Positions 8,775-17,545 are shown, counted from the stretch's first letter. The stretch is DNA of 52,175 nt from Blastocatellia bacterium (GCA_026985075.1 JALSQX010000037.1:1-52175), one strand, 5' to 3'. Made by a program: numbers and translations. The notes: generated by a model not told the origin, from the letters alone.

Positions 8775-9030
8775 CCGCCCGGGTGACGGAGAGGCCTGAG
8801 GGAGCCCCGAGGATACCATATAACTGGCCCGATTGGAGAGCGTTAAGTCCCACGAGGGAGTCAAGAGGGGGGAGCGCGTGCTGTCATCCGACGATCGCTT
8901 CGTCGCCCGCCCCGGGGAGGTGCCTGGAGTCCCCCGATGGACCCCGATGCCGGAGGGGGTCACTCACCGGGATGGCGCTTGACCTCTCCCGGGCTTTTCA
9001 GGTACTTTAGCATCTTCGGACAGCGAGATC

Positions 9031-10104
9031 GTGCAAGACCGACGCTTCAAGCTGAAATTCACGCTCTGGTTGATGATCGCCGCCCTGTTGATCGCCTACT
9101 TCGCTCATCGCCTGGATTGGGTTCAGGTCAAGGCGAGCTTTCGGCACTTGAATCTCTGGCTGGCGGCGGGCTCGGTCCTCCCCATCCTGGCCACCTACGT
9201 CGTCCGGGCGCTTCGGTGGCGGGCATTTCTCGCTCCCATAGCTCGACCATCATTTCGGAATCTCTTCGCCGCCACGGTCGTTGGGTTCTCCAGCATTTTC
9301 ATCTTCGGTCGCGTAGGTGAAGTCGCTCGCCCGGTGATGCTCAGTCTGCGGGAGCGCATTCGGCCCAGCGCCACACTGGCCACCATCATGATCGAGCGCC
9401 TCTACGATTCCATGTTCGTCGTCCTCCTGTTCGCCATCGATCTCACGTTCTTCGAGCGATTCATCAATGAAGGTGACCTGACCACCATCCGCCGGGTTGG
9501 CTTTGGTCTGCTCGTCGTATCGGGCTTGGGGATCATCGTTCTCTCGGTATATCGGTGGCGGGTCAAGGCCATCCTGGGATTCCTGGAGAAGAGACTCCCT
9601 TGGGTTCCTGAGAAACTCCGACGCGTCCTGCTGAATTTCCTGCGCCATCTCGCCGATGGGCTTTATGTTCTCCACGATGCCAAAGGATTGTTCATCACGC
9701 TGGGATACACGGTTCTGGTGTGGGCGTTGGTCACCCTCAGTTTCTGGCTCGTGGTTCGCGCTTTCGGTCTGACGCTGTCGCTCCTCTCCATCGTCTTCAT
9801 CCTGGGGTTCGCTCTGGTGGGATCGCTCATCCCCACGCCAGGGGGGTCTGCCGGCGCTTTTCACACCGCGACGATGATCGCGCTGACTCTGTTGGGAGTG
9901 GAACGCAATATGGCGGCAAGTGCGGCCATCGGCATGCATCTGGTCGGCTTTGGTTCAGCGCTGCTGTTCGGAGTGTATTTCTTCCTGCGCGATGGCCTCT
10001 CGCTGAACGATCTGCGGGCGATGATCGCCGAAGAGATGCTCTCGGAGGAGATGTTGTCGGCCTCGCAACACGCGGAGACTCAGGTCATTGGAGTGAAACC
10101 ATGA
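9031..10104 (+). CDS. Lysylphosphatidylglycerol synthase TM region/UPF0104-type flippase-like membrane protein
   Basis: A 357-residue integral membrane protein with about eight hydrophobic segments and the family features: LDWVQVKASFRHLNLWLA near residue 27, VRALRWRAFLAP, FIFGRVGEVARPVMLSLRER and, near the C-terminus, VGSLIPTPGGSAGAFHTATM. This family (AglD/MprF flippase-domain-like) is linked to lipid-linked sugar or aminoacyl-lipid handling; there is no synthase domain here. Translation begins at GTG 9031, with only a weak purine stretch upstream. Its stop overlaps the nrdR start as ATGA (10101-10104), so the two are co-translated. The region 8721-9030 between it and the sigma factor is a divergent promoter region. 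Confidence 0.88.
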   Translation: MQDRRFKLKFTLWLMIAALLIAYFAHRLDWVQVKASFRHLNLWLAAGSVLPILATYVVRALRWRAFLAPIARPSFRNLFAATVVGFSSIFIFGRVGEVARPVMLSLRERIRPSATLATIMIERLYDSMFVVLLFAIDLTFFERFINEGDLTTIRRVGFGLLVVSGLGIIVLSVYRWRVKAILGFLEKRLPWVPEKLRRVLLNFLRHLADGLYVLHDAKGLFITLGYTVLVWALVTLSFWLVVRAFGLTLSLLSIVFILGFALVGSLIPTPGGSAGAFHTATMIALTLLGVERNMAASAAIGMHLVGFGSALLFGVYFFLRDGLSLNDLRAMIAEEMLSEEMLSASQHAETQVIGVKP

Positions 10105-10568
10105 AGTGTCCGTTCTGTGGTCATTTTGAGGACAGGGTCGTCGATTCGCGAGAATCGCGCGAAGGCGATGTCATCCGGCGGCGACGCGAATGTGAAAAAT
10201 GCGGACGCCGGTTCACGACCTACGAGCGTATCGACGAAATCCCTTACATGGTGGTGAAAAAGGACGGGCGCCGCGAGCCGTTCGAACGGCAAAAGGTCTT
10301 GACCGGCATCCTCAAAGCATGCGAGAAGCGGCCCATCCCCATGGCCAAGATCGAAGCTATCGTCGATGCCGTCGAGGCCTACGTGCACAACTCCCCCGAT
10401 CGAGAGCGCTCCACACAGAAAATCGGCCAACTCATCATGCGACGGTTGAAGGACCTGGACAAAGTGGCCTATGTGCGCTTCGCCTCGGTCTATCTGGAAT
10501 TTCAAGACGTGTCCGAATTCATGAACGAGTTGAAGCAACTGGTTCGCGGCAAGAAGAAGAAACGATGA
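10101..10568 (+). CDS. nrdR: Transcriptional repressor NrdR
   Basis: A 155-residue ATP/dATP-sensing repressor of ribonucleotide reductase genes. The N-terminal zinc ribbon is complete: MKCPFCGHFEDRVVDSRESR with the second pair in RRRECEKCGRRFTTYER. The ATP-cone domain follows (VVKKDGRREPFERQKVLTGI, then the VYLEF end of the cone around residue 130). The length and motif order match the family closely. The ATG at 10101 overlaps the stop of the upstream membrane protein. The longer frame starting at 9720 is an out-of-frame read of that gene. No NrdR box or nrd gene is visible nearby. Confidence 0.97.
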   Translation: MKCPFCGHFEDRVVDSRESREGDVIRRRRECEKCGRRFTTYERIDEIPYMVVKKDGRREPFERQKVLTGILKACEKRPIPMAKIEAIVDAVEAYVHNSPDRERSTQKIGQLIMRRLKDLDKVAYVRFASVYLEFQDVSEFMNELKQLVRGKKKKR

Positions 10569-10616
10569 AGCGGTCCCTCTCCCCGCGGCCGTCCGAACGG
10601 ATGCGCTCGCGCCCCC

Positions 10617-11111
10617 TCACTCGATGAAGGCGAACGCTCGCTCGACGGCCTCCTCCGGAGTCTGAGCGATAGCGAGGCGAGCCGAAGGTGGCCGAGGCGT
10701 GATCTCAAACTTCCACGAATGAAGCAAAACGACGGGTTTGCCTATTTTCAAGGCCAAGGCGATTTCCGAGAGAGTTCCATATCCACCCCACAGAGCGATC
10801 ACCACATCGGATGATCGCACATTGATGGCATTGCGCGCGTCGGACATGCCGGTGAAGATGGCCACATCGATGAACGGATTGGGCGGGGATTCCCGTTCAT
10901 TGCTTCCCGGCAGGATACCAATGGTCAATCCTCCCTCCTGCTTCGCCCCTTTGGCCGCCGCCTCCATCACTCCCGTCAAGCCGCCACACAGCAAGACAGC
11001 TCCACGACGAGCGATGAGGCGCCCGACCTGGTACGCGCAGTGGAAAACCTGGGCATCACAGCTCGATGCCCCCATCACGCCGATCACTTTCAGACGTCGT
11101 CGCTCGATCAT
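10617..11111 (-). CDS. LOG-related nucleotide-binding protein (TIGR00725-type)
   Basis: A 164-residue Rossmann-type protein of the lysine decarboxylase-like/LOG superfamily. Visible motifs are IGVMGASSCD at the N-terminus, AVLLCGGLTGVMEAAAKGAK (the GGLTGVM signature), a variant of the PGS loop in GILPGSNER, and the WGGYGTLSEIALAL motif that corresponds to PGGxGTxxE of LOG enzymes. True LOG proteins release cytokinin-type bases from nucleotide monophosphates. In this shorter subgroup the first G of the motif is replaced by W and the activity is not established. It converges with nrdR and lies downstream of the SDR gene on the same strand. Confidence 0.82.
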   Translation of the reverse strand: MIERRRLKVIGVMGASSCDAQVFHCAYQVGRLIARRGAVLLCGGLTGVMEAAAKGAKQEGGLTIGILPGSNERESPPNPFIDVAIFTGMSDARNAINVRSSDVVIALWGGYGTLSEIALALKIGKPVVLLHSWKFEITPRPPSARLAIAQTPEEAVERAFAFIE

Positions 11112-11144
11112 CGCCGATACGGAGACAAAGGGCCTTCCATCCCA

Positions 11145-11984
11145 TCACGAACCCGGTCCCGCGCCCGCCGCCGTGGATTCCCCTCTCCGTCCTCGAATCC
11201 GATTGATGCTCTGGCGCATGGCCCAATCGACCATCCGGGGACTCACCGCATTCAACACGACGAGCGCTCGCGCCGGCTTGAACGTGATCACCTCCGGTCG
11301 CGGACGTCGCGCCAAGCTGACAATGGCGCGAGCCACCTCCTCGGCCGATTGAACCGGTCCGACGGGACGGACGCGACGCCCCGTCCGATTCTCGGCAACC
11401 TGGAAGAATTCGGTCGCCGTCGCTGCCGGACACACCAGGCTCACCTTGATGCCACTGTCGGCCAACTCGACGCGTAATGACTCGGACAGGGCAACCACGG
11501 CGAATTTCGTCGCCGAATAAGCGCCGGAATAGGGGAGAGCGCGCTTCCCCGCCACCGAGGCGACGTTGATGATATGCCCCCGACCCTGCCGGCGCATCAC
11601 CGGCAATACGGCTTTGATGGCGGCGAAGGCGCCCATGAAATTGACGTCCATGATGCGCTTGACATCATCAATGGTCGTCTCCTCGATTGAGGCGAACAGA
11701 CCATATCCGGCATTGTTGATCAACAGATCGATTCTCCCGAAGTGCTCCATGGTCGTTCGGATGAGGCGCTCGACGTGATGCTGAATGCTCACATCTGTTG
11801 GCACGATCAGCGCTCGGCCGCCTCGCGCGCGAATCACTTCGGCGATCTCCCGGAGTCTCGGCTCGCGCCGCGCCGCCAATACGACGCGGACCTCCTCATC
11901 GGCCAGCGCCAACGCCGTCTCCTTCCCGATCCCGCTGGACGCGCCGGTGATGATGGCCACTTTCCCTCGCAACTCCTCCGCCAT
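11145..11984 (-). CDS. SDR-family NAD(P)-dependent oxidoreductase
   Basis: A 279-residue classical short-chain dehydrogenase. It shows the cofactor motif ITGASSGIGKETALAL (TGxxxGIG), the NNAG motif in DLLINNAGYGLFAS, the catalytic Ser in INVASVAGKRALP and the YSATK of YSGAYSATKFAVVAL (YxxxK). RAAR-type residues after strand 2 (VLAARREPRL) suggest NADP(H) preference. The C-terminal extension with RMVDWAMRQSINRIRGRRG resembles proteins that attach to the membrane surface. AAGGAG stands upstream of the ATG at 11984. Substrate cannot be predicted. Confidence 0.92.
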   Translation of the reverse strand: MAEELRGKVAIITGASSGIGKETALALADEEVRVVLAARREPRLREIAEVIRARGGRALIVPTDVSIQHHVERLIRTTMEHFGRIDLLINNAGYGLFASIEETTIDDVKRIMDVNFMGAFAAIKAVLPVMRRQGRGHIINVASVAGKRALPYSGAYSATKFAVVALSESLRVELADSGIKVSLVCPAATATEFFQVAENRTGRRVRPVGPVQSAEEVARAIVSLARRPRPEVITFKPARALVVLNAVSPRMVDWAMRQSINRIRGRRGESTAAGAGPGS

Positions 11985-12032
11985 GTCCGTGCTCCTTGTT
12001 TCACGAAAATACCAAACCAGTCCTCCATTAGC

Positions 12033-12284
12033 TTAAAGAACCGATCTTCGAGATGCAATGGTGCTCTTCCACTCCGGTGGGCCGGATGGAAACCGATCAC
12101 CCCCGAGCAGTGGCATAAAGATGTCCGAGGCGTCCATCCCCGTATCTCCGCCCTCCCGCCACCGCGCTCCTCGAGAGGCGATATATTGGCTTTCGCCCCT
12201 CGTGACCACACCGTTCCCCTCGTATACCACCCGGCGTCCTCGACAAATGGTGAACGTCGCTCTACCCTCTATCATCTCGAATGA
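12033..12284 (-). pseudogene. Remnant: C-terminal end of a dihydroorotase/dihydropyrimidinase-type amidohydrolase
   Basis: The last ~83 codons of a minus-strand frame that stops at 12033 look like a genuine protein end, although farther upstream the same frame is only the antisense of endonuclease IV. The peptide has the order F-E, GRATFTICRGRRVVYEG, GVVTRG, which resembles the closing beta-sandwich of cyclic amidohydrolases (G-R-x3-TI-x-RG-R-x-VY-E). No start codon, barrel or metal ligands remain. The fragment ends seven bases from the nfo start codon, as though nfo and an older gene were joined by a deletion. I regard it as a likely but unproven gene relic; chance resemblance is the alternative. 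Confidence 0.38.
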
Positions 12285-12290
12285 GAGACG

Positions 12291-13133
12291 ATGCGCATCG
12301 GGGTCCATACGTCCATCGCTGGAGCTCTGGTCAATGCCATCCACCGGGCTGAGCGATTGAACTGCCAGACGGTCCAGATCTTTTCGCGTAATCCCCGGGG
12401 ATGGATCGCCCGACCACTCTCCTCCTCGGACGTACAGGCGTTCTGCCGGGCGCGTGATCGCGCCGGGATATGGCCCCTCATTATTCATGGCGTCTACCTG
12501 ATCAACCTGGCCGCTCCCGATCCCTCGATTCGAGAGAAATCCATCGTTGCCTTCCGGGAAGAGATCAAACGAGCGTTGAGGCTGAAGGCCGATTTCCTCG
12601 TCATCCATCCGGGAAGCGTCAAGAATGGCTCTCCTGAAGAGGGGATCACGCGGTGTATCCACTCGATCAAGAGAGCCGCCGGGCGATTGAGGCTGGGGAG
12701 TCTGACCATTCTCATCGAGAACACCGCCGGTCAAGGCGGCCAGATTGGATGCACGTTCGAACAGGTCGCCGCCATTCTGGACGGTCTCGATGGATTGCCC
12801 GTTGGCTGTTGCCTGGACACCGCCCACACCTTCGCCGCCGGTTACGACATCGCCACGCCTCGCGGTTGCCACCACACGCTCTCGTTGATCGCCGCGACCA
12901 TAGGTCTGGACAACCTCCACGTCATTCACGCCAATGACACCCGGGTGCCGCTGGGCGGGGCGGTCGACCGCCATTGGCATATTGGCCATGGAAATATCAG
13001 TCTCGCCACGTTCAGCGATCTGCTCCATCACCCCATCCTGGGACGCCGGTCTTTCATCCTGGAGACGCCCAAGACGTCCGACGAAGACGATCGACGTAAC
13101 CTGACCACCTTGCGTCGATTGGCCAATACATGA
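12291..13133 (+). CDS. nfo: Deoxyribonuclease IV (AP endonuclease IV)
   Basis: A 280-residue TIM-barrel, zinc-dependent apurinic/apyrimidinic endonuclease for base-excision repair. It begins MRIGVHTSIAGALVNAIHRA and contains TVQIFSRNPRGW, FLVIHPGSVK, ILIENTAGQGGQIGCTFEQ, GCCLDTAHTFAAGYDI and the metal-binding VIHANDTRVPLGGAVDRH with HIGHGNI, all in family order with the expected His, Glu and Asp ligands. Length is exactly typical. A purine-rich GAGAGACG precedes the ATG. A long open frame on the opposite strand (to 13346) is only its antisense shadow. Confidence 0.96.
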   Translation: MRIGVHTSIAGALVNAIHRAERLNCQTVQIFSRNPRGWIARPLSSSDVQAFCRARDRAGIWPLIIHGVYLINLAAPDPSIREKSIVAFREEIKRALRLKADFLVIHPGSVKNGSPEEGITRCIHSIKRAAGRLRLGSLTILIENTAGQGGQIGCTFEQVAAILDGLDGLPVGCCLDTAHTFAAGYDIATPRGCHHTLSLIAATIGLDNLHVIHANDTRVPLGGAVDRHWHIGHGNISLATFSDLLHHPILGRRSFILETPKTSDEDDRRNLTTLRRLANT

Positions 13134-13224
13134 GCCGCCGGACGACGTAGAACGTCCCCCGTTCTTGTCTGGCGGAACATCGCCTGACTTCGTCTTGTGG
13201 GGCGCTGATCCGGGCTTCCGTCGT

Positions 13225-14127
13225 TCAATGGTTCGTCTTCTTCGACGAGAGGCTCCGATAAACGATCTCAATCCATCGCTCGGTGGGAATGAATCCACTC
13301 CCCCACGAGGCCCATTTATCGGGCAGCCCTTCGGCCTTGATCTCATCCAGACTCTTGCCCGCGGCCATCTTCCGTCGCACGATATCCGTCGTCTCCACTA
13401 ACATCTGATGATAGAGCTTGAGATCGTCCAAAGTGGAGACGGGACCATGCCCGGGAATGATTTTCACATCGGCGGGGAGCTGCTTCATGATCGCTTCCAC
13501 GTTCTTGATGAGGCCCTCAACATCCCCACCACTGTTCAAGTCGACGAATGGAAAGCGACCGGAGAAGAAGTCATCGCCCATGTGCACCACATTCGATCCA
13601 GTGAAAAAGATGACTACATCGCCATCCGTATGCCCATGGGGAAAATGGATGGCCTTGATCTCCTCTCCGTTGAAGTGGATGGAGACCGATTGATCGAAGG
13701 TGATCACCGGCCACGCCTCTCGGGGAGCCGGTGGAATCGTGCGCCCGAGAACGTGCTGCTCCCTCATCAGACGCTTCCGAACATTGGTGTGAGCGATGAT
13801 CGGGGCTTCCGGACCGAACACTCGATTCCCCCCGGTATGGTCGCCGTGCCAATGCGTGTTGAGAATGAACTTGAGGTCACCCTGACCGATATCCTTGAGC
13901 GCCGCCCGAATCTTGTCTGCCAGAGGCGCGAACTTGTCATCGACGATGAGGATCCCATCCGGTCCGACGGAGACGCCAATGTTCCCCCCCGTCCCATTGA
14001 TCATGTAGATATTGCCCCTCACATGGGTCGTTTTGAGCGTCACTTTGGAGAAGTCCTGTTGAGCGCTGACCGATGCCAGGCTCACGAGGAGACACCCCAC
14101 AACACTCAGACACACCGGTCTCTTCAT
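13225..14127 (-). CDS. Exported metallo-beta-lactamase-fold hydrolase
   Basis: A 300-residue protein with a clear signal peptide (MKRPVCLSVVGCLLVSLASV, cleavage likely after ASVSA near residue 22). The mature part has the MBL metal site: HWHGDH at residues 92-97 (H92, H94, D96, H97), the later VIIFFTGSNVVHMGDDFFSG with H and bridging D, and IIPGHGPVSTLDDL with the final His. The set is complete for two zinc ions. Relatives are periplasmic MBL-fold hydrolases of unknown substrate, sometimes linked to quinoprotein or beta-lactam-like substrates. It is a single gene, with no operon partner in the same direction close upstream. Confidence 0.9.
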   Translation of the reverse strand: MKRPVCLSVVGCLLVSLASVSAQQDFSKVTLKTTHVRGNIYMINGTGGNIGVSVGPDGILIVDDKFAPLADKIRAALKDIGQGDLKFILNTHWHGDHTGGNRVFGPEAPIIAHTNVRKRLMREQHVLGRTIPPAPREAWPVITFDQSVSIHFNGEEIKAIHFPHGHTDGDVVIFFTGSNVVHMGDDFFSGRFPFVDLNSGGDVEGLIKNVEAIMKQLPADVKIIPGHGPVSTLDDLKLYHQMLVETTDIVRRKMAAGKSLDEIKAEGLPDKWASWGSGFIPTERWIEIVYRSLSSKKTNH

Positions 14128-14223
14128 GATGCCCTCCCTGATTGAGAATGATGGTTGAGTAAGATAGCCTGGCGTCCGACAGCCGTCAAGGAGGCGGAGA
14201 CTCCCCTTCCCGATGCTCCTTCC

Positions 14224-15012
14224 TCAGAGTTCGTAAGCCTCGGGACGCCGGTCGGCGAACAGATCGTTAAGTGGAGTCACGTGCTTATTACACGCTTGAG
14301 AAGGATCGATCTCGACGACCGAGAGCGCCTCCTCCCGAGCCGAGGCTTTGATGAGAATGGACCCATCGGGTGCCGCAATCTGACTACATCCGGTGTAAAC
14401 CAGCTTCTTGCCTCCACGGTGTTCGGCCCCACAACGATTAGCCAAGATCCAGAACACACGGTTCTCGATGGATCGAACGCGCGTGGTGAGTTGACCGTAT
14501 TCGGGCAACACCAAGTTAGACGGATGACAGACGATTTGCGCTCCTCGGAGAGCCAGCGTACGCGCGGCCTCCGGAAAAAGGTGATCGAAACAAACGAGCA
14601 GGCCCACTTTCACTCCGGTCACATCGAAGACCGGACATCCCAGGTCGCCCGGCTGAAAGTAATATTTCTCTTCATTGAATAAGTGAAGCTTACGATAAAC
14701 GCCCACCAGCCCACGAGGACCAATGAGCACCGCGCTATTGAAGAATTCGCCATCGACGCGCTCGACCAATCCAACGACGAGATGGCAATGGCGTTTCTCC
14801 GCCAGTCTATGCAGGAATTCTGTCGTCGGACCGGGAATGGGCTCGGCGACGGCGTTCACTTCCTCCCGGCTGATGAATAAGTAGCCGCTCGTGGCCAGTT
14901 CGGGGAGGACGAGGAGATCGGCATCAACATTCTCCAGAGCAAGGGCGATGTGCATGAGGTTCGTCTCTACGTCGCCGAACTCGGGGGCGAATTGATAATA
15001 TCCGATGCGCAT
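14224..15012 (-). CDS. Nitrilase-superfamily carbon-nitrogen hydrolase
   Basis: A 262-residue cytoplasmic amidase. The catalytic triad is visible: Glu38 in LLVLPELATSGY, Lys108 in VGVYRKLHLF and Cys141 in LLVCFDHLFPEAAR, at standard spacing. The start at 15012 was chosen because GGGAGAG lies six bases upstream and homologous proteins start MRIGYYQ. The upstream-extended frame to 15162 has no supporting features. Such enzymes hydrolyse amides such as omega-amides, carbamoyl amines or aliphatic amides; the exact substrate is not predictable. Its neighbours do not suggest a pathway. Confidence 0.9.
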   Translation of the reverse strand: MRIGYYQFAPEFGDVETNLMHIALALENVDADLLVLPELATSGYLFISREEVNAVAEPIPGPTTEFLHRLAEKRHCHLVVGLVERVDGEFFNSAVLIGPRGLVGVYRKLHLFNEEKYYFQPGDLGCPVFDVTGVKVGLLVCFDHLFPEAARTLALRGAQIVCHPSNLVLPEYGQLTTRVRSIENRVFWILANRCGAEHRGGKKLVYTGCSQIAAPDGSILIKASAREEALSVVEIDPSQACNKHVTPLNDLFADRRPEAYEL

Positions 15013-15177
15013 GACGAACTCTCCCACCCCATTGAAGCAAACCGAGCGCCAGGACGCAACCCCATCCTTGCCGGGAAGAAGTGATCTTGACCGATCCACG
15101 GCCTCGTCCCGAAACGAGCATAGGGATTCAGTGCCCGAGAGAGTCGGCGACGGGCCCATCAATCTGATGTCCTTCCA

Positions 15178-15654
15178 TCAGCGGCCTCGCGCGGACTCTC
15201 CCCGAAGAATCGAACAGGTACGGCTCAGGCGAGCGATGAGATGCCGTCGCTCATCCCTCACATCGCACTCCAGGAAACAGAGCGTCCGCGTCTTTCTCAC
15301 GATTCTCGCCGCCGCCGTCAATCTCGCTTCCCAGACGGGCTTGAAAAAATTCGCCTTGAGTTCGATCGTGGTGCACGACTCGCCGGATGGCAACGTGGAT
15401 CCTAACGCGCAGCCCATGGCGGCATCGGCGATATCACAGATGACTCCTCCATGCAGCGTTCCCATCGGATTGGCGTGCCGCGATGTGGCCTGAAACTCGA
15501 CGACCGCTGTCCCTCTCTCGGCCCGAACGAGGCGGAACCCGATGAGCGCGGCGATGGGTGGCGGTGGCAGCTCATCGGCGATGACTAGCTGAATCCACTC
15601 GCTATACGTCAAGGTGTTCGCCCAACGCGATGGATACTCTTCCGTCATGGTCAT
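15178..15654 (-). CDS. PaaI-family hotdog thioesterase
   Basis: A 158-residue hotdog-fold acyl-CoA thioesterase. The signature is the segment ANPMGTLHGGVICDIADAAM around residues 61-80: the HGG turn at 68-70 and Asp74 at the start of the central helix are the PaaI/YbgC-type catalytic features. A TTIELKANFFKPV strand follows, typical of the PaaI branch. Two in-frame ATGs (15654 and 15648) share a GAGGAG ribosome-binding site. It ends shortly before the nitrilase gene but the two have separate ribosome sites and no functional link is evident. Confidence 0.9.
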   Translation of the reverse strand: MTMTEEYPSRWANTLTYSEWIQLVIADELPPPPIAALIGFRLVRAERGTAVVEFQATSRHANPMGTLHGGVICDIADAAMGCALGSTLPSGESCTTIELKANFFKPVWEARLTAAARIVRKTRTLCFLECDVRDERRHLIARLSRTCSILRGESARGR

Positions 15655-15690
15655 TCTCTCCTCTACCTGCTGATATGGCAGGATCCGGAG

Positions 15691-17031
15691 CTATGAGGGG
15701 AAGCACCGAACGAACGCTCGGAGGAGCCGGAGTGAACCTTTGAGCCGAATCTTCCTCCGGAGAAGCGCCCACAATAGTCTCCGTTCGCCCGCCAAAAAGT
15801 CGAGCCACGTGCGACTGTCGGCCATCACCCGAAGATCGGCGATGCCTCGATGATCCTCATGGACCTCGAGGGTCCGATTCCGAATAATGACCGTCGCACA
15901 GATGGTCTCCTCGCCGGTGAAGGTGAAGTGATACGTCGCGTTCATGCCCTGGGAGCGATCCCGTTGAAAGGTGAGAGACAATCCTGCCAGGAATTGTCGA
16001 ATTGATTGGGGACGCCGCCGATGGTGAACCCGCCGGACCTTCTTATGGGGAAAACGCCGCATCACGTATCTCTCAGCATCCGATCCGGGAATGACGTAGA
16101 CCGTCTCTTCTTTCTCCTGCAACGGTCGGACGACGCTCCGCAGATATGCCCTTCGATCGGCGAGATACGGTGCGATCACTTCCTTCCCTGCCGGGCAGAC
16201 GGCCATACAGTAAGCCGATTTATAATTGGCCCCGAACGAGAGACTCTGCCACATGGACACCGACTCGGCATCGCTCATCTTCCGCCGATAATCTCCGGCT
16301 CCGCGGCTGTCGGCGATCATCTCCACCCAATCGGTGAATCCTCCCGTGAACTCCCGATAGTTGTGCGCGTAACAAGCCGAGAAATCGAAAGATCCATCTG
16401 ATCCAATCGCTCCCACCGGACAGACCGCCACGCACAGCTTGCACTCCACACACGGGTTCCCATCGATGGGATGATCATAGGTCGTCACCTCAGCATCCAT
16501 GAGGATTGTTCCCAGGAGAATGAAATTACCGAACTGGGGATGGATGACATTTCGATGAATTCCCATCTGACCGAGTCCCGCCGCGATGGCCACCGGCTTG
16601 TGGGAGATGATCCAGACCTTTCCGGGGAAGCGCTCCATCTCCATGGGGAATCCCATCGCCGGATTCACGGCCCGAATCCCGCGACGTTCCAGGGCAGCAA
16701 CGATTTTGCGCCCGACGTCATTGACCCGATCGCCCACGTGATGAAATTCCAGATTGGCCACCGATCGCGCCGGACTCCGGATGTTTTGGCGATTCATGCG
16801 GCAGGCGAAGCCCACCAACGTCCGCGTGAATGGAAACAGAGCGAGGATCTCATCTCGTTGATCGGCGATCTCCAGCCGATCAATCTCGACGAACCCAACA
16901 TCGTCGGCGCCCTGCTCCAGACACAGGGTCCGTAACCACTCCGCCTCGAACCGGACGATCGATCGCGACTCTGATCTCCGGTCGATGCCATCGTTCACCG
17001 ACGCCTCCTCTGAAGAGAGGTGTTCCGTCAT
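15691..17031 (-). CDS. QueG-like 4Fe-4S oxidoreductase fused to a C-terminal SCP2 sterol-carrier domain
   Basis: A 446-residue protein. The middle part resembles the epoxyqueuosine reductase/reductive dehalogenase iron-sulfur region: GLGQMGIHRNVIHPQFGNFI then a full cluster motif CVECKLCVAVCP (Cys194, 197, 200, 204) and further cysteines at 220, 275 and 279 (YCMAVCP) that could complete a second cluster. The B12-binding N-terminus of QueG is not obvious. From about residue 345 the sequence changes to an SCP2-like domain (ATYHFTFTGEETICATVIIR, LRVMADSRTWLDFLAGE), normally a hydrophobic-ligand carrier. Start 17031 has GGGGAG upstream. It sits 50 bp behind a marR gene and both share a palindromic operator, so its ligand or product probably controls it. 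A role in reducing a lipophilic compound is inference. Confidence 0.8.
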   Translation of the reverse strand: MTEHLSSEEASVNDGIDRRSESRSIVRFEAEWLRTLCLEQGADDVGFVEIDRLEIADQRDEILALFPFTRTLVGFACRMNRQNIRSPARSVANLEFHHVGDRVNDVGRKIVAALERRGIRAVNPAMGFPMEMERFPGKVWIISHKPVAIAAGLGQMGIHRNVIHPQFGNFILLGTILMDAEVTTYDHPIDGNPCVECKLCVAVCPVGAIGSDGSFDFSACYAHNYREFTGGFTDWVEMIADSRGAGDYRRKMSDAESVSMWQSLSFGANYKSAYCMAVCPAGKEVIAPYLADRRAYLRSVVRPLQEKEETVYVIPGSDAERYVMRRFPHKKVRRVHHRRRPQSIRQFLAGLSLTFQRDRSQGMNATYHFTFTGEETICATVIIRNRTLEVHEDHRGIADLRVMADSRTWLDFLAGERRLLWALLRRKIRLKGSLRLLRAFVRCFPS

Positions 17032-17050
17032 TGTCGCTCCCCGATGATAT

Positions 17051-17062
17051 GTGTATCTACAC
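17051..17062. promoter_or_regulatory. Predicted MarR operator upstream of the 4Fe-4S/SCP2 gene
   Basis: The sequence GTGTATCTACAC is a perfect inverted repeat (GTGTA-N2-TACAC) located 20 bp upstream of the oxidoreductase start, in the short gap after marR. A near copy stands upstream of marR itself, which supports a shared binding site. Confidence 0.55.
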
Positions 17063-17081
17063 TCATGCTTGGAAAAAAATT

Positions 17082-17537
17082 TCATTCCTGGCGAGTGAGA
17101 CTCACCAGCGTTGATAACTCCCCGAGCAATCGTTGCCACCGCTTCGGACCGAGCGCGCTGAGGATGTGGACTTGCGCCTCCCGCCAGAGCGGATAGGCCT
17201 TAGCCAAAGCCCGGCGTCCATCGGCGGTCACCGTGATCTCTCGCTGGCGCCGATCCTTCCCCGCTGTCAGACGAATGAGGCCGTGCTTTTCGAGAAGCCT
17301 GAGATTTCTGGTCAACGTGGTGCGATCGGTCACGATGGCCTCGGCCAACCGAGATATGGTGACCGGCTCAAGGGCCAGCGCAGCGCCCAGGATATTGAAC
17401 TGCGTCACCCGCAAGCCGCTCGGCCGCAATTTCTCATCGTAAAACTGGGTGAGGGCTCGAGAGGCTTTACGAATATGATGACAGGCGCAGGTGGTGAAAG
17501 CGATGCGCGCTTTTTCTGCTCTTTTCCGACGATCCAT
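17082..17537 (-). CDS. MarR-family winged-helix transcriptional regulator
   Basis: A 151-residue regulator with the MarR layout: a dimer helix (CHHIRKASRALTQFYDEKL), the LRVTQFNILGAAL helix, the winged helix with TISRLAEAIVTDRTTLTRNL and the wing LLEKHGLIRLTAGKDRRQRE. The N-terminus carries a Cys-x-Cys (Cys17, Cys19, in FTTCACHH), which occurs in a subgroup and could sense an oxidant or metal (inference). It is transcribed ahead of the 4Fe-4S/SCP2 gene on the same strand, with a matching operator before each gene, so it most likely represses both. Confidence 0.92.
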   Translation of the reverse strand: MDRRKRAEKARIAFTTCACHHIRKASRALTQFYDEKLRPSGLRVTQFNILGAALALEPVTISRLAEAIVTDRTTLTRNLRLLEKHGLIRLTAGKDRRQREITVTADGRRALAKAYPLWREAQVHILSALGPKRWQRLLGELSTLVSLTRQE

Positions 17538-17545
17538 GAAATTGC

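Noticed and set aside
12033-13346. 437-codon open frame on the minus strand across the nfo region
   Set aside because: Most of it is antisense to endonuclease IV and has no motif; only its last ~83 codons, outside nfo, look like a gene relic and are listed separately.
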